DNA of 64,000 nt from NCBI GenBank assembly GCA_964017195.1, contig OZ024888.1, forward strand, positions 19,136,201 to 19,200,200, written 5' to 3'. The stretch is from Siderastrea radians (lineage: Eukaryota > Cnidaria > Anthozoa > Scleractinia > Rhizangiidae). Positions 33,351-45,432 of the stretch are shown here, piece by piece. The translations under genes were made by a program, and so were the position numbers. Numbering within the stretch: position 1 is the stretch's first letter; each line of letters begins with the position of its first letter. Below the pieces are notes generated by a model. The model was not told the origin of the DNA. It ran no database searches and saw only the letters and a program-made list of their open reading frames with translations.

Positions 33351-33903
33351 TAAGGTTACTCTGGACCTTCGCGGGTGTCCTCCCGTGTCCTCCGGGAAAA
33401 AATTCGTAAGCGCGCCATTTTGAAGGAAAGCACGGCAAACTATATATCGTTGGAAAGCTTAATAATTGTAGCCTGCGTCGCAGACGTAACATAACGTTGG
33501 TTAAATTTCATCTGCGACGCTGGCTAAATAATTCTAGATTTTGGAAGAAAAATTAATATAAACATGAATTGCCAGTTTTTTAATTTCACCGAAAAGAAAA
33601 TTGGAAAAATGACCGCGAAAATGACCATGCGTCATTCAATCAAACAAATGAATTAATAGGGTACCAAAATTTGGCAGATTTCTGTGAAATTTGGCCTGAT
33701 CATTTCTTAGATGTTGTGAAACAAAAGCGTATCGGGGATTTTTGAAATTCGTAATATTTCACCCGTGGCGATCTTCAATTCAATGCCCATGGCGTATTCT
33801 TTGCTGCTCGAACTTGACAGATTAATTAAAAAATAACCAGTCGGAATATCGAAAAATGCTGACACACTGTTGATGATTTATCCTTTGGCATAATAATAAT
33901 AAC

Positions 33904-33935
<32 letters not shown>

Positions 33936-34415
33936 TGATGATGATTTAGAACTTATATAGCGCATTTTCTATGTGAATATAATCAAATGTGCTTTACAAG
34001 CAAGTGGAATTGGAATTTGGAAATGTTGGTTTTTTATGGACGGAGGAAAACCGGAGAACCCGACGAAAGCCTCGGAGCAAGGACGAGAACCAACAACTAA
34101 CTCAACCCACATGTGACACCGGAACCGGGAGTCGAACACGGGCCACACTGGTGGGAGGCGAACGCTCTCACCACTGCGCCATCCCTGCTCCCACAGGATT
34201 AACACTGTGCAGTTATTTTGCCAATGCGCTTGGATTTGATACCCTATTAATTCAGTTGAATGACACATGGTCATTTTCGTGGTTGTTTGCAATTTTCCTA
34301 TGTGGAATTGAAGAAACTGGCAATTTATATTTTTTTCCGAAATCTACATTCATTAAGCTTTCCAACGATACATACGAATTTTTCCCCGAGGACACCCGCG
34401 AAGGTCCGGAGTAAC
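33351..34415. mobile_element. inverted-repeat element interrupted by a SINE
   Basis: 33351-33475 and 34338-34415 are inverted copies (GGACCTTCGCGGGTGTCCTC, AAAATTCGTA, TCGTTGGAAAGCTTAAT). The SINE at 33893-34192 lies inside and so inserted later, or was captured. Confidence 0.6.
33893..34192 (-). mobile_element. tRNA-derived SINE
   Basis: On the minus strand it begins GGGAGCAGGGATGGCGCAGT with an A box, followed by a B box (GTGTTCGACTCCC), then a body with CCAACATTTCCAAATTCC, and ends in a TTATTATT-type tail (33893-33945). This layout matches abundant tRNA-related SINEs of stony corals as I remember them. Confidence 0.8.
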
Positions 34416-34467
34416 CCAAAAGAAAGAAAGTGCCCCAAGAGTATTGACCAAGATTGTAGCTTGCTTG
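34416..34467. other. noncoding up to the 34474 transposon
   Basis: No feature seen. Confidence 0.4.
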
Positions 34468-34473
34468 ATCCCT
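34468..34473. repeat. 6-bp target-site duplication, left (ATCCCT)
   Basis: ATCCCT here and at 41984-41989, immediately outside the inverted ends of the 7.5-kb element. Confidence 0.65.
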
Positions 34474-34498
34474 GAGGGGGACATTGGGGGACTGTCAA

Positions 34499-34572
34499 CA
34501 CCGCAACACCGCAGAAAAAAAAAAGCGAACACCGCATCACCGCAAAAAAAGTTGACGAAACACCGACACCGC
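34499..34572. repeat. subterminal (CACCGCAA)-type repeats, left end
   Basis: Three CACCGCAACACCGC-like pairs separated by A-rich spacers. Subterminal repeats of this kind are often transposase-binding sites. Confidence 0.7.
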
Positions 34573-35187
34573 AATTCAATTTTTGTCCTACGATTTAAAT
34601 GATCTAAAAAGCTTCTTGGAAAAGGGAAAACGTCCGAATCGTGATGTAATATTTTTCATTTAAACAAATGTTATTACCTCAGCAATTTTCCACTCAACAG
34701 ATACAAATCACAAAGCCATACTGTTTTCACCTTGTGGTCTGCACGTAAATCACGCGATACTGATGATGTCTGTACTCTTGCTGTAGCCAACAGTTTGTCG
34801 TATGAACAGGTAACGTTCCCGCTGACCAGCGTCTTCACTTGGCTTTCTTCCCGAATTCACGTATCAACTGTGATACTCTCGTAGCGATGACACAAGATGT
34901 CACTGCTGTGAAGATTTCGTCCAGTTAAGACATTTTCAAGCCGTCAAGAACTCTTTTTGTATCGGTTTCTCTGTTTTTCCTACTTGTAAACAGCTCCTGC
35001 TAAACATTTTTCGGACCCTTAACTTGCTTAATCCGAAATAATCTCCCAAACATTTTCAAAACCCGCGCGCAATGTTCGACAAAACAAATAAAACAAGTTT
35101 CGCTTGACGGCATCCATGTGTCTGTACTCTAATAAATCTTGGGCAACGACCAATCACAGCACGCGTAACATATACTACATTGTACAC
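34573..35187. other. 3' noncoding part of the candidate transposon
   Basis: No coding potential recognised. Confidence 0.4.
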
Positions 35188-38100
35188 TTAGGACAGGAGG
35201 CGATTGTTGAATCGGATAGCTCTTCCAAAGCGTGACCTTGCGCCTAGCAGAAAGGTGGTTGAGCTGCCTATTTCTCCTTGTGAAAAATTTCCGCTTTCGT
35301 CGCTGGTTCCAACATCATCCTCGTCGCTACTTTCGTCGTACTCGCTACTTTCGTCGTCCATGGCTTGTTCCACAGTTTGACTGTCATCTCCAGGTCCTCC
35401 AGCTTCAAGCACATCTCGGATTGCCTCTTCGAAGATGACATTAACTGGGTTGTCTGAATTAATACAGTGTCGCTGATACATGAATTCAGGAAGAGTGCCA
35501 TGCCTTGCCATCGTCGTTTCTTGGCGAACTGTTCGCTGTCGTACTGCAGCCCCATATGCTGAAGCCCAGTCCCGCATAATATCACAATTCTCTTTCGACA
35601 TATCGACGATGGGAAGAGGTTTTATCAAAGGCACTCTCGAGAATGGAATTGTCTCCTCTGGTTTCGGATACCAGGACTTCCTACTGGTATGGTAATATGC
35701 CGCCCATTCTGTTACCCTTTTAACAGATTCTTTCATTGTAATACCAAACGATCTTGTGTATTCCATCATGGACATGTTTGCCTGCTTGATGTGCACGGTA
35801 GAGTGACAATTTTCAACGTCCAGTGTCATACAACTTAAAAGATTTGTTGCACTGTAATTGAAGGGTTGTAAATTGTTACACAATCTTTGCAGCCCCCATT
35901 CAAGAAGTGCAACTGAGGCTACCGTCTTGGCAGAAACATGACCTTGAGGCCCATTAATTGCACTTGTAATGCCAGTACTCGTCCTGATGTCGTTAACGTT
36001 ACTGTCTAAAAGCTCCTTGCATTGGTGAACAAGCGAGAGCGATTCATCAACCGACTTAACGGAGTAACTAGCTCCTTTGTTATGGATTGAAAAAGCCTCA
36101 AAAAGCTGACCAATGGAGTTAAGAAATTCAGCACATTGGGCCATTTCAGTGCATATCTTGATGGAATTTGTTTGGGCATCACAGATGAAAATGACACTTT
36201 CAGATTCTGTGCAAATGCCCATCGGTTGTCGAAACCGGCAATCCTTTACCTTTCCATCAACACTTCCTTCACCTCTTTCACAGCCGGCAAAAACTTCTGT
36301 CTCTCCGTCTGCCTTGATCTTCCACACAGAAGCTCGGTTTTGGTTAGTAAAAAGGACTTGTGAGCCAAAGCTGGTTAGTATGCACGGTTCATCACTCAGT
36401 TGAACAACGGCATTACATTCGCCTCCTTCTAAAGAAACTTTGACTATTCCCTCGGAATTCGACAAGAAAATGTTTCCCTCACACAGACACATGCTGTAGA
36501 TCTTTCGCCACGAATGCACGTACTTAATGATTTCCTGCATGTTTACCCCTTTCAGTCCAAGGCCGTCCTTTTGTACTTGAAAAGAGACTATCATTTGGAC
36601 GTCATTCCTTGCAGCGTAGACCATCTCATCATCTGCGCAAAGCATAGCTTCAAAGGAAGGCTGTCTTTCTAAATTCCAGAAATGGACTTCGTCAGGCTTT
36701 ACGTTCTTCTGAGTAGATCTGGCTTTGAGTGACAAAGTGTAACGGTTCAGCCTCTCCTTTAGCTCTGCGACAGTCCCCGTAGATGGCAGCTGCAGTCGGT
36801 TTGCAAGGCGAATGAAGTCATCTTTTTTCCTCGGCTTAGACAAGATGTCGATTGCTCCATCTGCAAACGGAATTGCTTTGATAGGCCCACCGTCAGAGGT
36901 GAGGAAGATAATCCCATCAGCACAGTGGATATTCCTTGCTGTAAGCTTTTTTCCAATTGCTGTAATCTTGTCAACAGGACTATGCAGACGAGCTTTGTAC
37001 AGCGTGGACGAGGAACTCTTCACATCATAAGACAGAAATGCAATCCAACCGAACGACGGAATGGCAATACTTATTGGCGATGAAATCATACCAAGTTGGT
37101 TGTCAGGAGAATATTTGTCGAGTTCTGGGATGATCGTGTGACAGACGTAGCCAGCGTTTTTTAACTCGGCAGTCAACTTACTATTACTTAGGGTGAGGAC
37201 GGAGGATGGATCTTGCCTATCTTTGTTCTTGACATGATCGTTTTTTGGGATGAGCTTTCTAAAGGCATCTTTTGTTTCTTTGTTTGAGTGATTTCTTAAA
37301 GTTCGTATCAAGGCTAAATTGATACGTTCGCTTTTACATTTCAGCCACCAGTTCGCAAACGCTGCTTTCATGCTTTTACCAACATGCGGACAGTCTGGTA
37401 AAACAGACAAAAATGCAAGTTCGGTGTCTTCTGTGCCTGTCTCTAGTCTTTCTTTTAGTGCCTCGAAGGCACTTTTGTTTCCGCTTTCGCAGTCACTGCA
37501 AACTATCGCTACGACTCGGCGAAAACAGACAGCATTGTTGTCCCGACACGAATCGCAGAAGCGTAAGGAAGGAAGATGACTTACTTGTCCTAATAATTTA
37601 CAGTCATCACATACTCTCCCTGACTCGTAGCACTCTTTACAAAAGCTTTTGCAGTTAGTTTCATTAGAAGAGATGATATGCCGTCTATGAGGCGCTAACT
37701 GCTGGCATGATTCGCATGTTTGCAGAGTTTTGATGTGTTCTCTGAAAAGGTCTGCCATACCTTGGCCCGTTTTACCGCTCTGTGTGGTGTAATCAACTGC
37801 CACAGGAAGAGAACAAAAGTTATCCAGGGATGTCAGAGATGAAACAATTGCTTCAGTGACAATATTCTCCTTAAGATACTCGGGGGAGGGCGATGGATTT
37901 CGCTGAAAGAAATTAATATCAACAGGTGTCTTGAGACCAATGTTTTCCTTTAATCGTGGATCAAACTCAATGGCCGGTTTTAAAGCCGTCCCATCATTGG
38001 CGAGGGCACAAGGAATCACCATCAGCTTAGGTGTTTCGATTAAACATTTAGCTTGAGAATTTTTTAATAGTTCCATATGACCTAAAGATAAAGGCTTAAT

Positions 38101-38626
38101 AACTCCTGATTCTGGCGTATATCCAGCCTGATACTTGGCACAGACAGATTCCGAAGGTCCCCCAAGATTCATTCTTTTGTCAGTTAGCTTCATGTGACTA
38201 TTTCGGCCATCCCCTAAATTCATTGGTCCTCTGATAAAACACGTAGTGCGCTTCCCGCCTAAGTAGGTAATGGTGTTGAAAAATTCTACAACTTCTCGAT
38301 CATATTCGTGGAAGGGATTGTACATTATCTCTAACACATCGTTAAGATATTTATAGAAAATTCTTTCCTTTGACAACTTTCCTCGCCGAAGAAGGTCCTG
38401 GATCTTCACGCAGACAGGATCTGCCTCTTCAACACCAACATAAACAGTGAAGAGATCATCTGCATCAACACTGTCATCCGACGGCACTTCATTGACCTCA
38501 CTACATGAGCAGGACGAGCAGGTATCCACTGAATCATCAACATCCATGTCTGAGTCATCGCGTTCTTTAAACGAGTTGTCATCATCTTTGTCGGAATCAA
38601 ATTCCCCTCCACTTGAGTAATACGTT
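35188..38626 (-). CDS. candidate transposon gene, last exon (about 1,146 aa)
   Basis: One very long exon. The open frame reaches 38634 but has no ATG there; a pyrimidine-rich acceptor (TTCTTGTCTAG) places the exon start at 38626, in phase with the upstream exon. Visible parts in order: acidic Ser/Asp-rich start with CSSCSCSE; a Cys-rich zinc-binding region about residues 310-385 (CESCQQL, CKECYE, CDDCK, CDSCR, CSDCES); a short SAP-like helix pair near 630 (RLANRLQLPSTGTVAELKER); an NHL-like repeat near 800 (VFAGCERGEGSVDG...FICDAQTNSIKI); and a C-terminal block (TLDVENCHSTVH, VTEWAAYYHTS, RQETTMARHGTLPEFMYQR) that I recall from many uncharacterised cnidarian proteins. The tail is acidic. Function unknown; its location between transposon ends suggests a transposase or accessory. 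Confidence 0.8.
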
Positions 38627-38999
38627 CTAGACAAGAACAGTACACCTTTGCTTTAATATTGTAAGTTGAAGTAATACCATAGTAACAAGTAACAAAAAAA
38701 CGTACAAATAAAATCAATCAATAAATATTCCAGATTTTATTGATAACATGTCAGCCTTTGACGTGTCTGACTGAAATATCACTCTGCTTGAGAAGACGAA
38801 CAATATTGGCAAAATCGATAGATAATTTAACAGGCAGTTTTTGTGTGCATTCAGGCGCAATAGTTCGTTTTCTACATCCTAGTGTCACAGTCACGGTGAT
38901 CCATTGTGACTAATGTCGGCTTTCTTTTAGACCTTTTACAGAATACTGCTGTAGAATCACAAAACGTATTTGTAATAATAAAACTATGATTTACTATAC

Positions 39000-41765
39000 T
39001 TTTCACAGTCAGATAAATCAATGTCCGAATCCACTTCCTCTACTCTTGGCTTTTTTACAGTTTTGTCTTTTTCTTGCAATGTTCGCTTCGCCCCAAACAT
39101 GTCTGTAAGTTTCTTTTGACTCTCGATCTTTGACGTTTTGGAGCTACATCTAGAGTAGTGACCTGGAGCAACAAGAAACGAAAAGATGTTAGAATAGTGA
39201 CAATAGCATGTTACGAAAATGGCTATTTTCTCAAATTACCGAAGTGTTCTCGCTTGCAAATCTACCATAATTAAAAAAAAAACATTTTGCCTACTCTTGC
39301 ATAAATTATAAGCGCTTTTTTCTTTGATTATGACCATATACAAAATTTCTGTTTAGTTTTGTCTTATTATGCGCATGTATATCGTATTAAAATCAAGGAT
39401 GTTAAGAAAAAACAATAAATGGCTCTAAAATAATCACAGCTAGTGTGCCAGGCGAATTCTGGATTCGAAAGTCTAGGAATTTGGGTTCCCCAGTGACAAT
39501 ACACTGAGCGCTGCTCAATTGCATCATTGTACTTTAAGTAAACGTTCAGGTATAGTAATTCGCACTTACGTCGATCAAAATAGGAGATCCGTCCTTTCAA
39601 ATCGCTGTCGTATCTCATCTGGATATTTCGTTTGCAAATACCACACGATATTTTCCATGGCCATTGAATAACCTTGCCACTCTTTCCTCTTGTTTTTACA
39701 TCTGCATGTTTATTACACCTGACCAGCTTACTCTCACTTCTCTTGACTAATTCTAAACAATTAACAGAGAGTATATTTATAAGTAGTTATTCGACAATGT
39801 GTGACCGTGGTACCGTTTTCTTACGTATTGAATCTATTATTGACATTATTTGGTGTTGAAATTAATGTTGTGAGTTGATTTATCACAGCACGTGGAGCAG
39901 CATAGGCTATTTATTTGGTCTTATTTGTATAACGATTACCTAACTGTGTCATTTACGCAATTACCTTCATTTCAAAGGTTTTTTTCTTCCTCGGTGAGCT
40001 CTTCTGCTCCTTCTGGTGGCAACGGTGCCCTCGTCGGTGTCACTGTGTTACTAGAGCAGCTCTCCTTGATGACAATTGTCGGGCATTGTTTCGAGAAAAC
40101 AGTTTTCATAGGATACACAATAACTAGAATTGGAAACAAAAGAAACAAAGTTTAGTTGGTCTTACGGAATGTTTTAGTGGAACTGCTATCATGTAGCTTT
40201 ATGTGGACATTATAGGTTTTGTAGCTCTCTACATTTTTCATTCCTTTATCGTCTTCGCGACCATACTGAACTCTAAGGGGTCTTTAAGTTATTCCTATCT
40301 AGTTTGGGATATTATCTTATTTATTTCCCAGTGCGACTGCGTTTTGTTGATGTGGAAGAAAGAGTGCTAATCTACCCGCAAAGCATATCATCTCTTCACT
40401 CACGTTGAAGTTTATCACTGCTGCTTAAGATGGATGGCAATTCTAAATCCAGCTGATGGTTTGTCTCAATGGCAAAACGTTCTGTTCTACCATCCTTTTT
40501 TGATTCCCTGTTTTCATTAAAAAAAAAATTCAAAAAAAAAGAACAAAATCAATACTAGCGTAAAAACAGGTCAAATATACTGTCCAAAGAGGTAAATGAC
40601 AAAACGGTAACAACGTACCTATTTAACTGCACCATCACATTGTCACCCAAGCCTAATCTTTTCGCGGTTTCTCTTATACCAGCACGTTCACTAAAAGAAC
40701 ATTACCATGACAATGATTAGCTCCATTAGAAAGACTGGGAATTATTGAGAGGTGAATAAATCTGTAAATCTCAATTTTATTTTTTATTCGAACTTAAGGT
40801 CGTTCTGTATTTTCATTAAATTCCCCGGAAGATAAAAAACCAGGGATCCTCTTGTAGGCATTTTGTAGATCATTTTGTAAGATCCAATACGGGCAGAAAG
40901 AGTCTCGAAGCCTGTCCACAGACACCCCGCGAAGGTAAGCCAAAAGAACGCGCGAGTACAAGCGCAAAGCACGAGAAACACGAGAAACAATTTCTCGATT
41001 ACCAAGCTCCCCCCTCCCCCTTGCCTTCGCGGTCAGTAAATCATCCTCGCCTTCCATTTTTGTTCCTGCTTGAGGTTCCTGAGTTGAAAAGTTCTGTGAG
41101 CAGACTAAAACAGATATTTGAACAGTCCGCCTAAACATGTGTACGAGTCTAACGTCGACAAGCTTATACAAGGCCCAAGGAATACAAGGCACCGTGCCAT
41201 CAAACTAAATGACCCTAATCGAACCAAAAAATCGGACCTAATGGATCTAATGGACTGAATCCATTAGCACAGCCTGTAAATATAAGACCCTTATCACCCT
41301 CCGACATTTGACGAGTCTCTCTCGCGAAAACCTCCGCAACCGCGACGTAGAGAGATGAAAGGACATGGAGGAAATGGGTAGTATCAGTCGCTATTAATCC
41401 CCCTTCAGTGTGTTTTAACTGACCATTTAATGGGAGCTAATCTAATCCAAATCTCCATATAACTGGGGTTAGAGGATCTCGGGGCTGGTTTGGAATAATA
41501 GAGACTGACCTCAAGACTCTAAGGGTCCTCTAAGAACTCTATTTTCAGTCGTGCAGATATAAAGAATGCAAGGTAGCGTGTTACGAACTTACCAAATAGA
41601 TTCTCTGAGCTTCGTCAGGCACTTCTCACTTCTGTTGATCCGACACCTAAATTTGTTTTTATGCCGGTAGTTTCCCCCCCCCCCTTTTCCCTCTTCATAA
41701 AAAAAAGCGACACAATCGATTATGCACTCTGTTGTGGGCTCAATGACCTCTTCGACCTCTTCCAT
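39000..41765 (-). CDS. candidate transposon gene, exons 1-6
   Basis: I modelled six short exons on GT-AG sites with matching phase: 41765-41593 (ATG at 41765, MEEVEEVIEP), 40690-40619, 40507-40404, 40123-39965, 39701 or 39672 to 39570, and 39162-39000, which joins the long exon at 38626. Exons 5 and 6 together build a zinc-finger pattern, C-x2-C...H-x3-C (CGICKRN ... RRHYSRC), ending in an acidic segment (DSDIDLSDCEK). Exon 4 holds an in-frame TGA at 39974-39972 just after an A7 run. This either ends a separate short protein, marks a frameshifted copy, or is an assembly error. Coordinates are inferred from sequence only. Confidence 0.5.
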
Positions 41766-41887
41766 GTTGCAGCCGTTTGACCACGCGCCGTGAAACGCAA
41801 GGAGGCTGACAGGATCGCTGACAGTCCGAGTAGCAAAGGTCAAGTTAATTATAAATGAAAACGGAAATGGCCACCGTACGATTTGAG

Positions 41888-41966
41888 ATCACCGCAACAC
41901 CGCGAGATGGGATTTTATTCACCGCAACACCGCACAAAAAAAATTAGCCACACCGCAACACCGCAA
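41888..41966. repeat. subterminal (CACCGCAA)-type repeats, right end
   Basis: Three CACCGCAACACCGC pairs, the same motif and strand as at the left end. Confidence 0.7.
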
Positions 41967-41983
41967 ATCCCCATGTCCCCCTC

Positions 41984-41989
41984 ATCCCT
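41984..41989. repeat. 6-bp target-site duplication, right (ATCCCT)
   Basis: Matches 34468-34473; see the element entry. Confidence 0.65.
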
Positions 41990-43428
41990 GTTTGACCCGA
42001 GCCGTCATGCCACCATAGGAAATCCCAGGGCGCAAAACTATCCAAAACAGGCTATGACATCGCTTCAATTTTTACTGAACATGAAATTCGGGGATTGCCT
42101 AGGGCATTGATCATTTGCAGTCCTGAAAAAAATTTCAAGGAAAAAACTTGACAAATCTTGAAAACATCGTAATTTCGTGAAAGGAGCCTAAAAATCGTGA
42201 CAGTGATAAACAGCAAGTCTTCACCTTGATTCATATATTTTCGTTTTTTTTTTTTCGAAATCGCGTAAACCTACTTCCTTCTACCTTTTTCTGTTAAGTA
42301 TATGGGACGGCTCTTAATAGAATGAAAGGTAAAAACTTAAATCAATGTCCGAAAAGAAGAAAATTTGGCTATGTGAAGTCCTGCGTTTAGTTTTTACATA
42401 ATTCAAAATATATCAAACTCGCTCTCCCAGATTTTTGCGAAACTTCACTCAGCGAAAGGCAAACACCCAAGATATACGTAGCTTAGAGCATTTCCAGAGA
42501 AAAAGCGGGTACCGCCCAGTCTTCTAATCAGGGCTAAAACAGGTGTGACGTAATTGTCACGTGATATTGGCTCCGATCTCCGAAATAACTTTATCATATT
42601 GTAGTTTAGTTTATATGCAATACATGTGGTATAATGGATGCGTAATCAAAACCAAGCTGTTTGGGTGTAAGAGGTTCAAAGTTGGACGGTGCTCCTACAA
42701 TAATACTGGGTCGAGCCACCTTAAGCCGATCGCAAAATGTTAGAGAACTTGAGTCGCCTTGAGGTTGTTGTGGATTCAATTCGTAGTTTGGTTCATCTGA
42801 TGGATAAACATGATCAAACGAAATGTAATGAGAGAATAACACATCTTCATTCTCCGGTGAGACAAATGCAATGTTATTAAATTAAATAGATGGCAGATGT
42901 TCACAACAAGAGTAGTTTTATAGAACTGAGTACGCCCGATTAGGGCTTAACCAAGTGTGTCAGCCACTCCTGATCAAAGAGTGGGTTGTCCGGCCTATGA
43001 AGTTTCATTACCACTGCTGGAGTTTCTAAAAAGCCGGATAACATTACACATATATTTAAGGATGCGAATATACCGTATGCGATATAAATAGCCGCATACA
43101 GGGGATAAAAGCCCGTACGTATCAGATATAAACGAGTATACGCGGCGTATGAATTGAAATTCAAGAACAATTAATTGCTTCATTCATAGTTTCACTATTA
43201 TAATCAGAAAGTTCTATTTTATTGTGTACCTGTAAATACGAAAACTTTAGGTTAACACTACAAAACACGTGCATATGGTAAACTTAACACTGGATTAAGC
43301 AGAATGGTCTTGATAAAATAAAACACGGAACATGTTAACAAACTTGGAATAGCTAAAATTCAGACTTTCATTCTTTGTGCACTATTTCGGTGCATGTCTC
43401 ACTCAAACACCTTCCACAAGTCATACAA
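41990..43428. other. noncoding; 3' flank of ZNF B
   Basis: The part from about 42880 resembles the 3' flank of ZNF C (around 58550-58730 and 59310-59480), for example TATACGCGGCGTATGAATT and the region just before the stop. This shows that the two genes and their flanks were duplicated together. No separate gene seen. Confidence 0.5.
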
Positions 43429-45372
43429 TCATACGTTTTCCTGTTTGACTTCCTTAATGTCACTTAATAGTTCAGAGATACTGTACGAATCATCAGGAAA
43501 GAGCTCCTCTTCACCACGTTTTCCACTGTGTACTCTTTTATGTCTCCTTAGGTTTGTTGCTCTATTGAAACATTTGCCGCACTGGTCACATTCAAAAGGT
43601 TTCTCAACGCTGTTTGTTCGTTTATGTTTCGTTAGACTTGCTGCTTGACTAAAACATTTGCCGCACTGGTCACATTCAAACGGTTTCTCACCACTATGGG
43701 TTCGTTTATGTCTCCTTAGATTTCCTCCTTGACTGAAACTCTTGCCGCACTGGTCACATTTAAAAGGTTTCTCTCCACTGTGTTTTATTTTATGTGTCGT
43801 TAGATTTCCTGCGTTACTAAAACATTTGCCGCACTGGTCATATTGAAAAGGTTTCTCTCCGCTGTGTTTTCTTTTATGTTTCGTTAGATTTCCTTCTTGC
43901 CTGAAAAATTTGCCGCACTGGTCACATTCAAAAAACTTCTCTCCACTGTGTTTTCTTTTATGTGTCAATAAATTTCCTGCTTGACTGAAACATTTGCCGC
44001 ACTGGTCACATTCAAAAGGCTTCTCTCCACTGTGTGTTCTTTTATGTGTCGATAGATTTCCTGCTTGAGTAAAACATTTGCCGCACTGGTCACATTTAAA
44101 AGGTTTCTCTCCATTGTGTGTTTGTTTATGTCTCGTTAGACTTCTGTTTTGACTGAAACATTTGCCGCAATGGTCACATTCAAAAGGTTTCTCACCACTG
44201 TGTGTTCTTTTATGTGTCGATAGATTTCCTGCTTGAGTAAAACATTTGCCGCATTGGTCACATTCAAAAGGTTTCTCTCCACTGTGTGTTCGTTTATGTT
44301 CCTTTAAATAGCACCTTTTTCTGAAACATCTGCAGCATTGGTCACATTCAAAAGGTTTCTTTCCACTGTGTGTTCGTTTATGTTCTGTTAGACTTGATGC
44401 TTCACTGAAACATTTCCCGCAGCGGTCACATTCAAAAGGTTTCTTTCCACTGTGTGTTCGATTATGTTTTGTTAGGCTTGCTGCTTCTCTGAAACATTTC
44501 CCGCAATGGTCACATTCAAAAGGTTTCTCACCACTGTGTATTCTTTTATGTTTTGCTAGACTTGCTGCTTCACTGAAACATTTCCCGCAATAGTCACATT
44601 CAAAAGGTTTCTCTCCACTGTGTGTTCTTTTATGTCTAGTTAGGGTTCCTGCCTTACTGAAACATACGCCACACTTGTCGCACTCAAACGGCCTCTCTCC
44701 ACTGTGTGTTCTTTTGTGTTGCATTAGACTTTCTTTTCGACAAAAGCATTTATTACACTGGTCACATTCAAATGGTTTCTTTCCACTGTGTGTTCTTTTA
44801 TGTTTCGTTAGATTTCCTGCTTCACTAAAACATTTGCCACAGTGGCTACATTCAAAAGGTTTCTCGCCACTGTGTGTTCGTTTATGTTTTGTTAGACTTG
44901 CTGCTTCACTAAAACATTTACCACACTGGTCACATTCAAAAGGTTTCTCTCCACTGTGTGTTCGTTTATGTCGCTCTAGCTTGCTCGGTCTATCAAAACA
45001 TTTACCACATTGGTCACATTCCAGAAATCTCTCTGTGCTGTGTGTTCGTTTATCTTTCCTTAGACTTCCTGCAAGACTAACACATTTATCACATTGGAAA
45101 CACTCAAAAGGTTTCTCGTCACTGTGCGTTCTTTTATGTGCATTGAGATGGTGTTTTAGACTCAAACATTCACCACACTTTTCGTATTCTAAACTCCTGA
45201 CTTCACTAAATCCCTCGCATTTCTGTTCACTTTCAAAATTTTTCTTTCTGCTATCTGTTCTATGCAGTTTTCGCAGACTTCTTGGCCTCTCCCGTAGTTG
45301 TCCTGTACCATGTTCCTCTTGCTCACTTGATTCACAGAAACTACTGCAGTGATCTGTGAGGTTTGCAGCCAT
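43429..45372 (-). CDS. C2H2 zinc-finger protein B (about 20 fingers)
   Basis: About 647 aa. I place the start at ATG 45372 (MAANLTDHCSSFC), matching the ATG of ZNF A. The frame runs on to 45432, but a TTGTGTCTTCTTTCAG acceptor precedes the shared GGCTGAG exon start, so this is a terminal coding exon. About 20 tandem C2H2 fingers with HSGEKP linkers, a few with a lost ligand (for example KDKRTH, FQYDQC, KRTNSVEKP), then the shared tail DDSYSISELLSDIKEVKQEN. Likely a nuclear DNA-binding protein of unknown target. The backbone is almost invariant while the finger-contact positions vary. Confidence 0.85.
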   Translation of the reverse strand: MAANLTDHCSSFCESSEQEEHGTGQLRERPRSLRKLHRTDSRKKNFESEQKCEGFSEVRSLEYEKCGECLSLKHHLNAHKRTHSDEKPFECFQCDKCVSLAGSLRKDKRTHSTERFLECDQCGKCFDRPSKLERHKRTHSGEKPFECDQCGKCFSEAASLTKHKRTHSGEKPFECSHCGKCFSEAGNLTKHKRTHSGKKPFECDQCNKCFCRKESLMQHKRTHSGERPFECDKCGVCFSKAGTLTRHKRTHSGEKPFECDYCGKCFSEAASLAKHKRIHSGEKPFECDHCGKCFREAASLTKHNRTHSGKKPFECDRCGKCFSEASSLTEHKRTHSGKKPFECDQCCRCFRKRCYLKEHKRTHSGEKPFECDQCGKCFTQAGNLSTHKRTHSGEKPFECDHCGKCFSQNRSLTRHKQTHNGEKPFKCDQCGKCFTQAGNLSTHKRTHSGEKPFECDQCGKCFSQAGNLLTHKRKHSGEKFFECDQCGKFFRQEGNLTKHKRKHSGEKPFQYDQCGKCFSNAGNLTTHKIKHSGEKPFKCDQCGKSFSQGGNLRRHKRTHSGEKPFECDQCGKCFSQAASLTKHKRTNSVEKPFECDQCGKCFNRATNLRRHKRVHSGKRGEEELFPDDSYSISELLSDIKEVKQENV

Positions 45373-45432
45373 CGTAGCAAGTTGTAGACCACCAATTACA
45401 AAGAATCGCCTCAGCCCTGAAAGAAGACACAA

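Larger units (their letters stand above)
34474..41983. mobile_element. candidate novel DNA transposon, 7.5 kb
   Basis: 7,510 bp. The left end GAGGGGGACATTGGGG and right end CCCCATGTCCCCCTC are inverted (11 exact bp, then one indel), flanked by ATCCCT duplications. Both ends carry subterminal arrays of CACCGCAACACCGC (three pairs each, about 34500-34572 and 41888-41966). The only convincing gene inside is one minus-strand multi-exon gene (35188-41765) of a family I remember as multi-copy in cnidarians. I cannot place it in a named superfamily. An in-frame TGA in exon 4 suggests this copy may be damaged. Confidence 0.65.

Noticed and set aside
44675..45352. Plus-strand ORFs rich in CVLLCFVR-like repeats, also at 59980-60756
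   Set aside because: Antisense of the C2H2 arrays.
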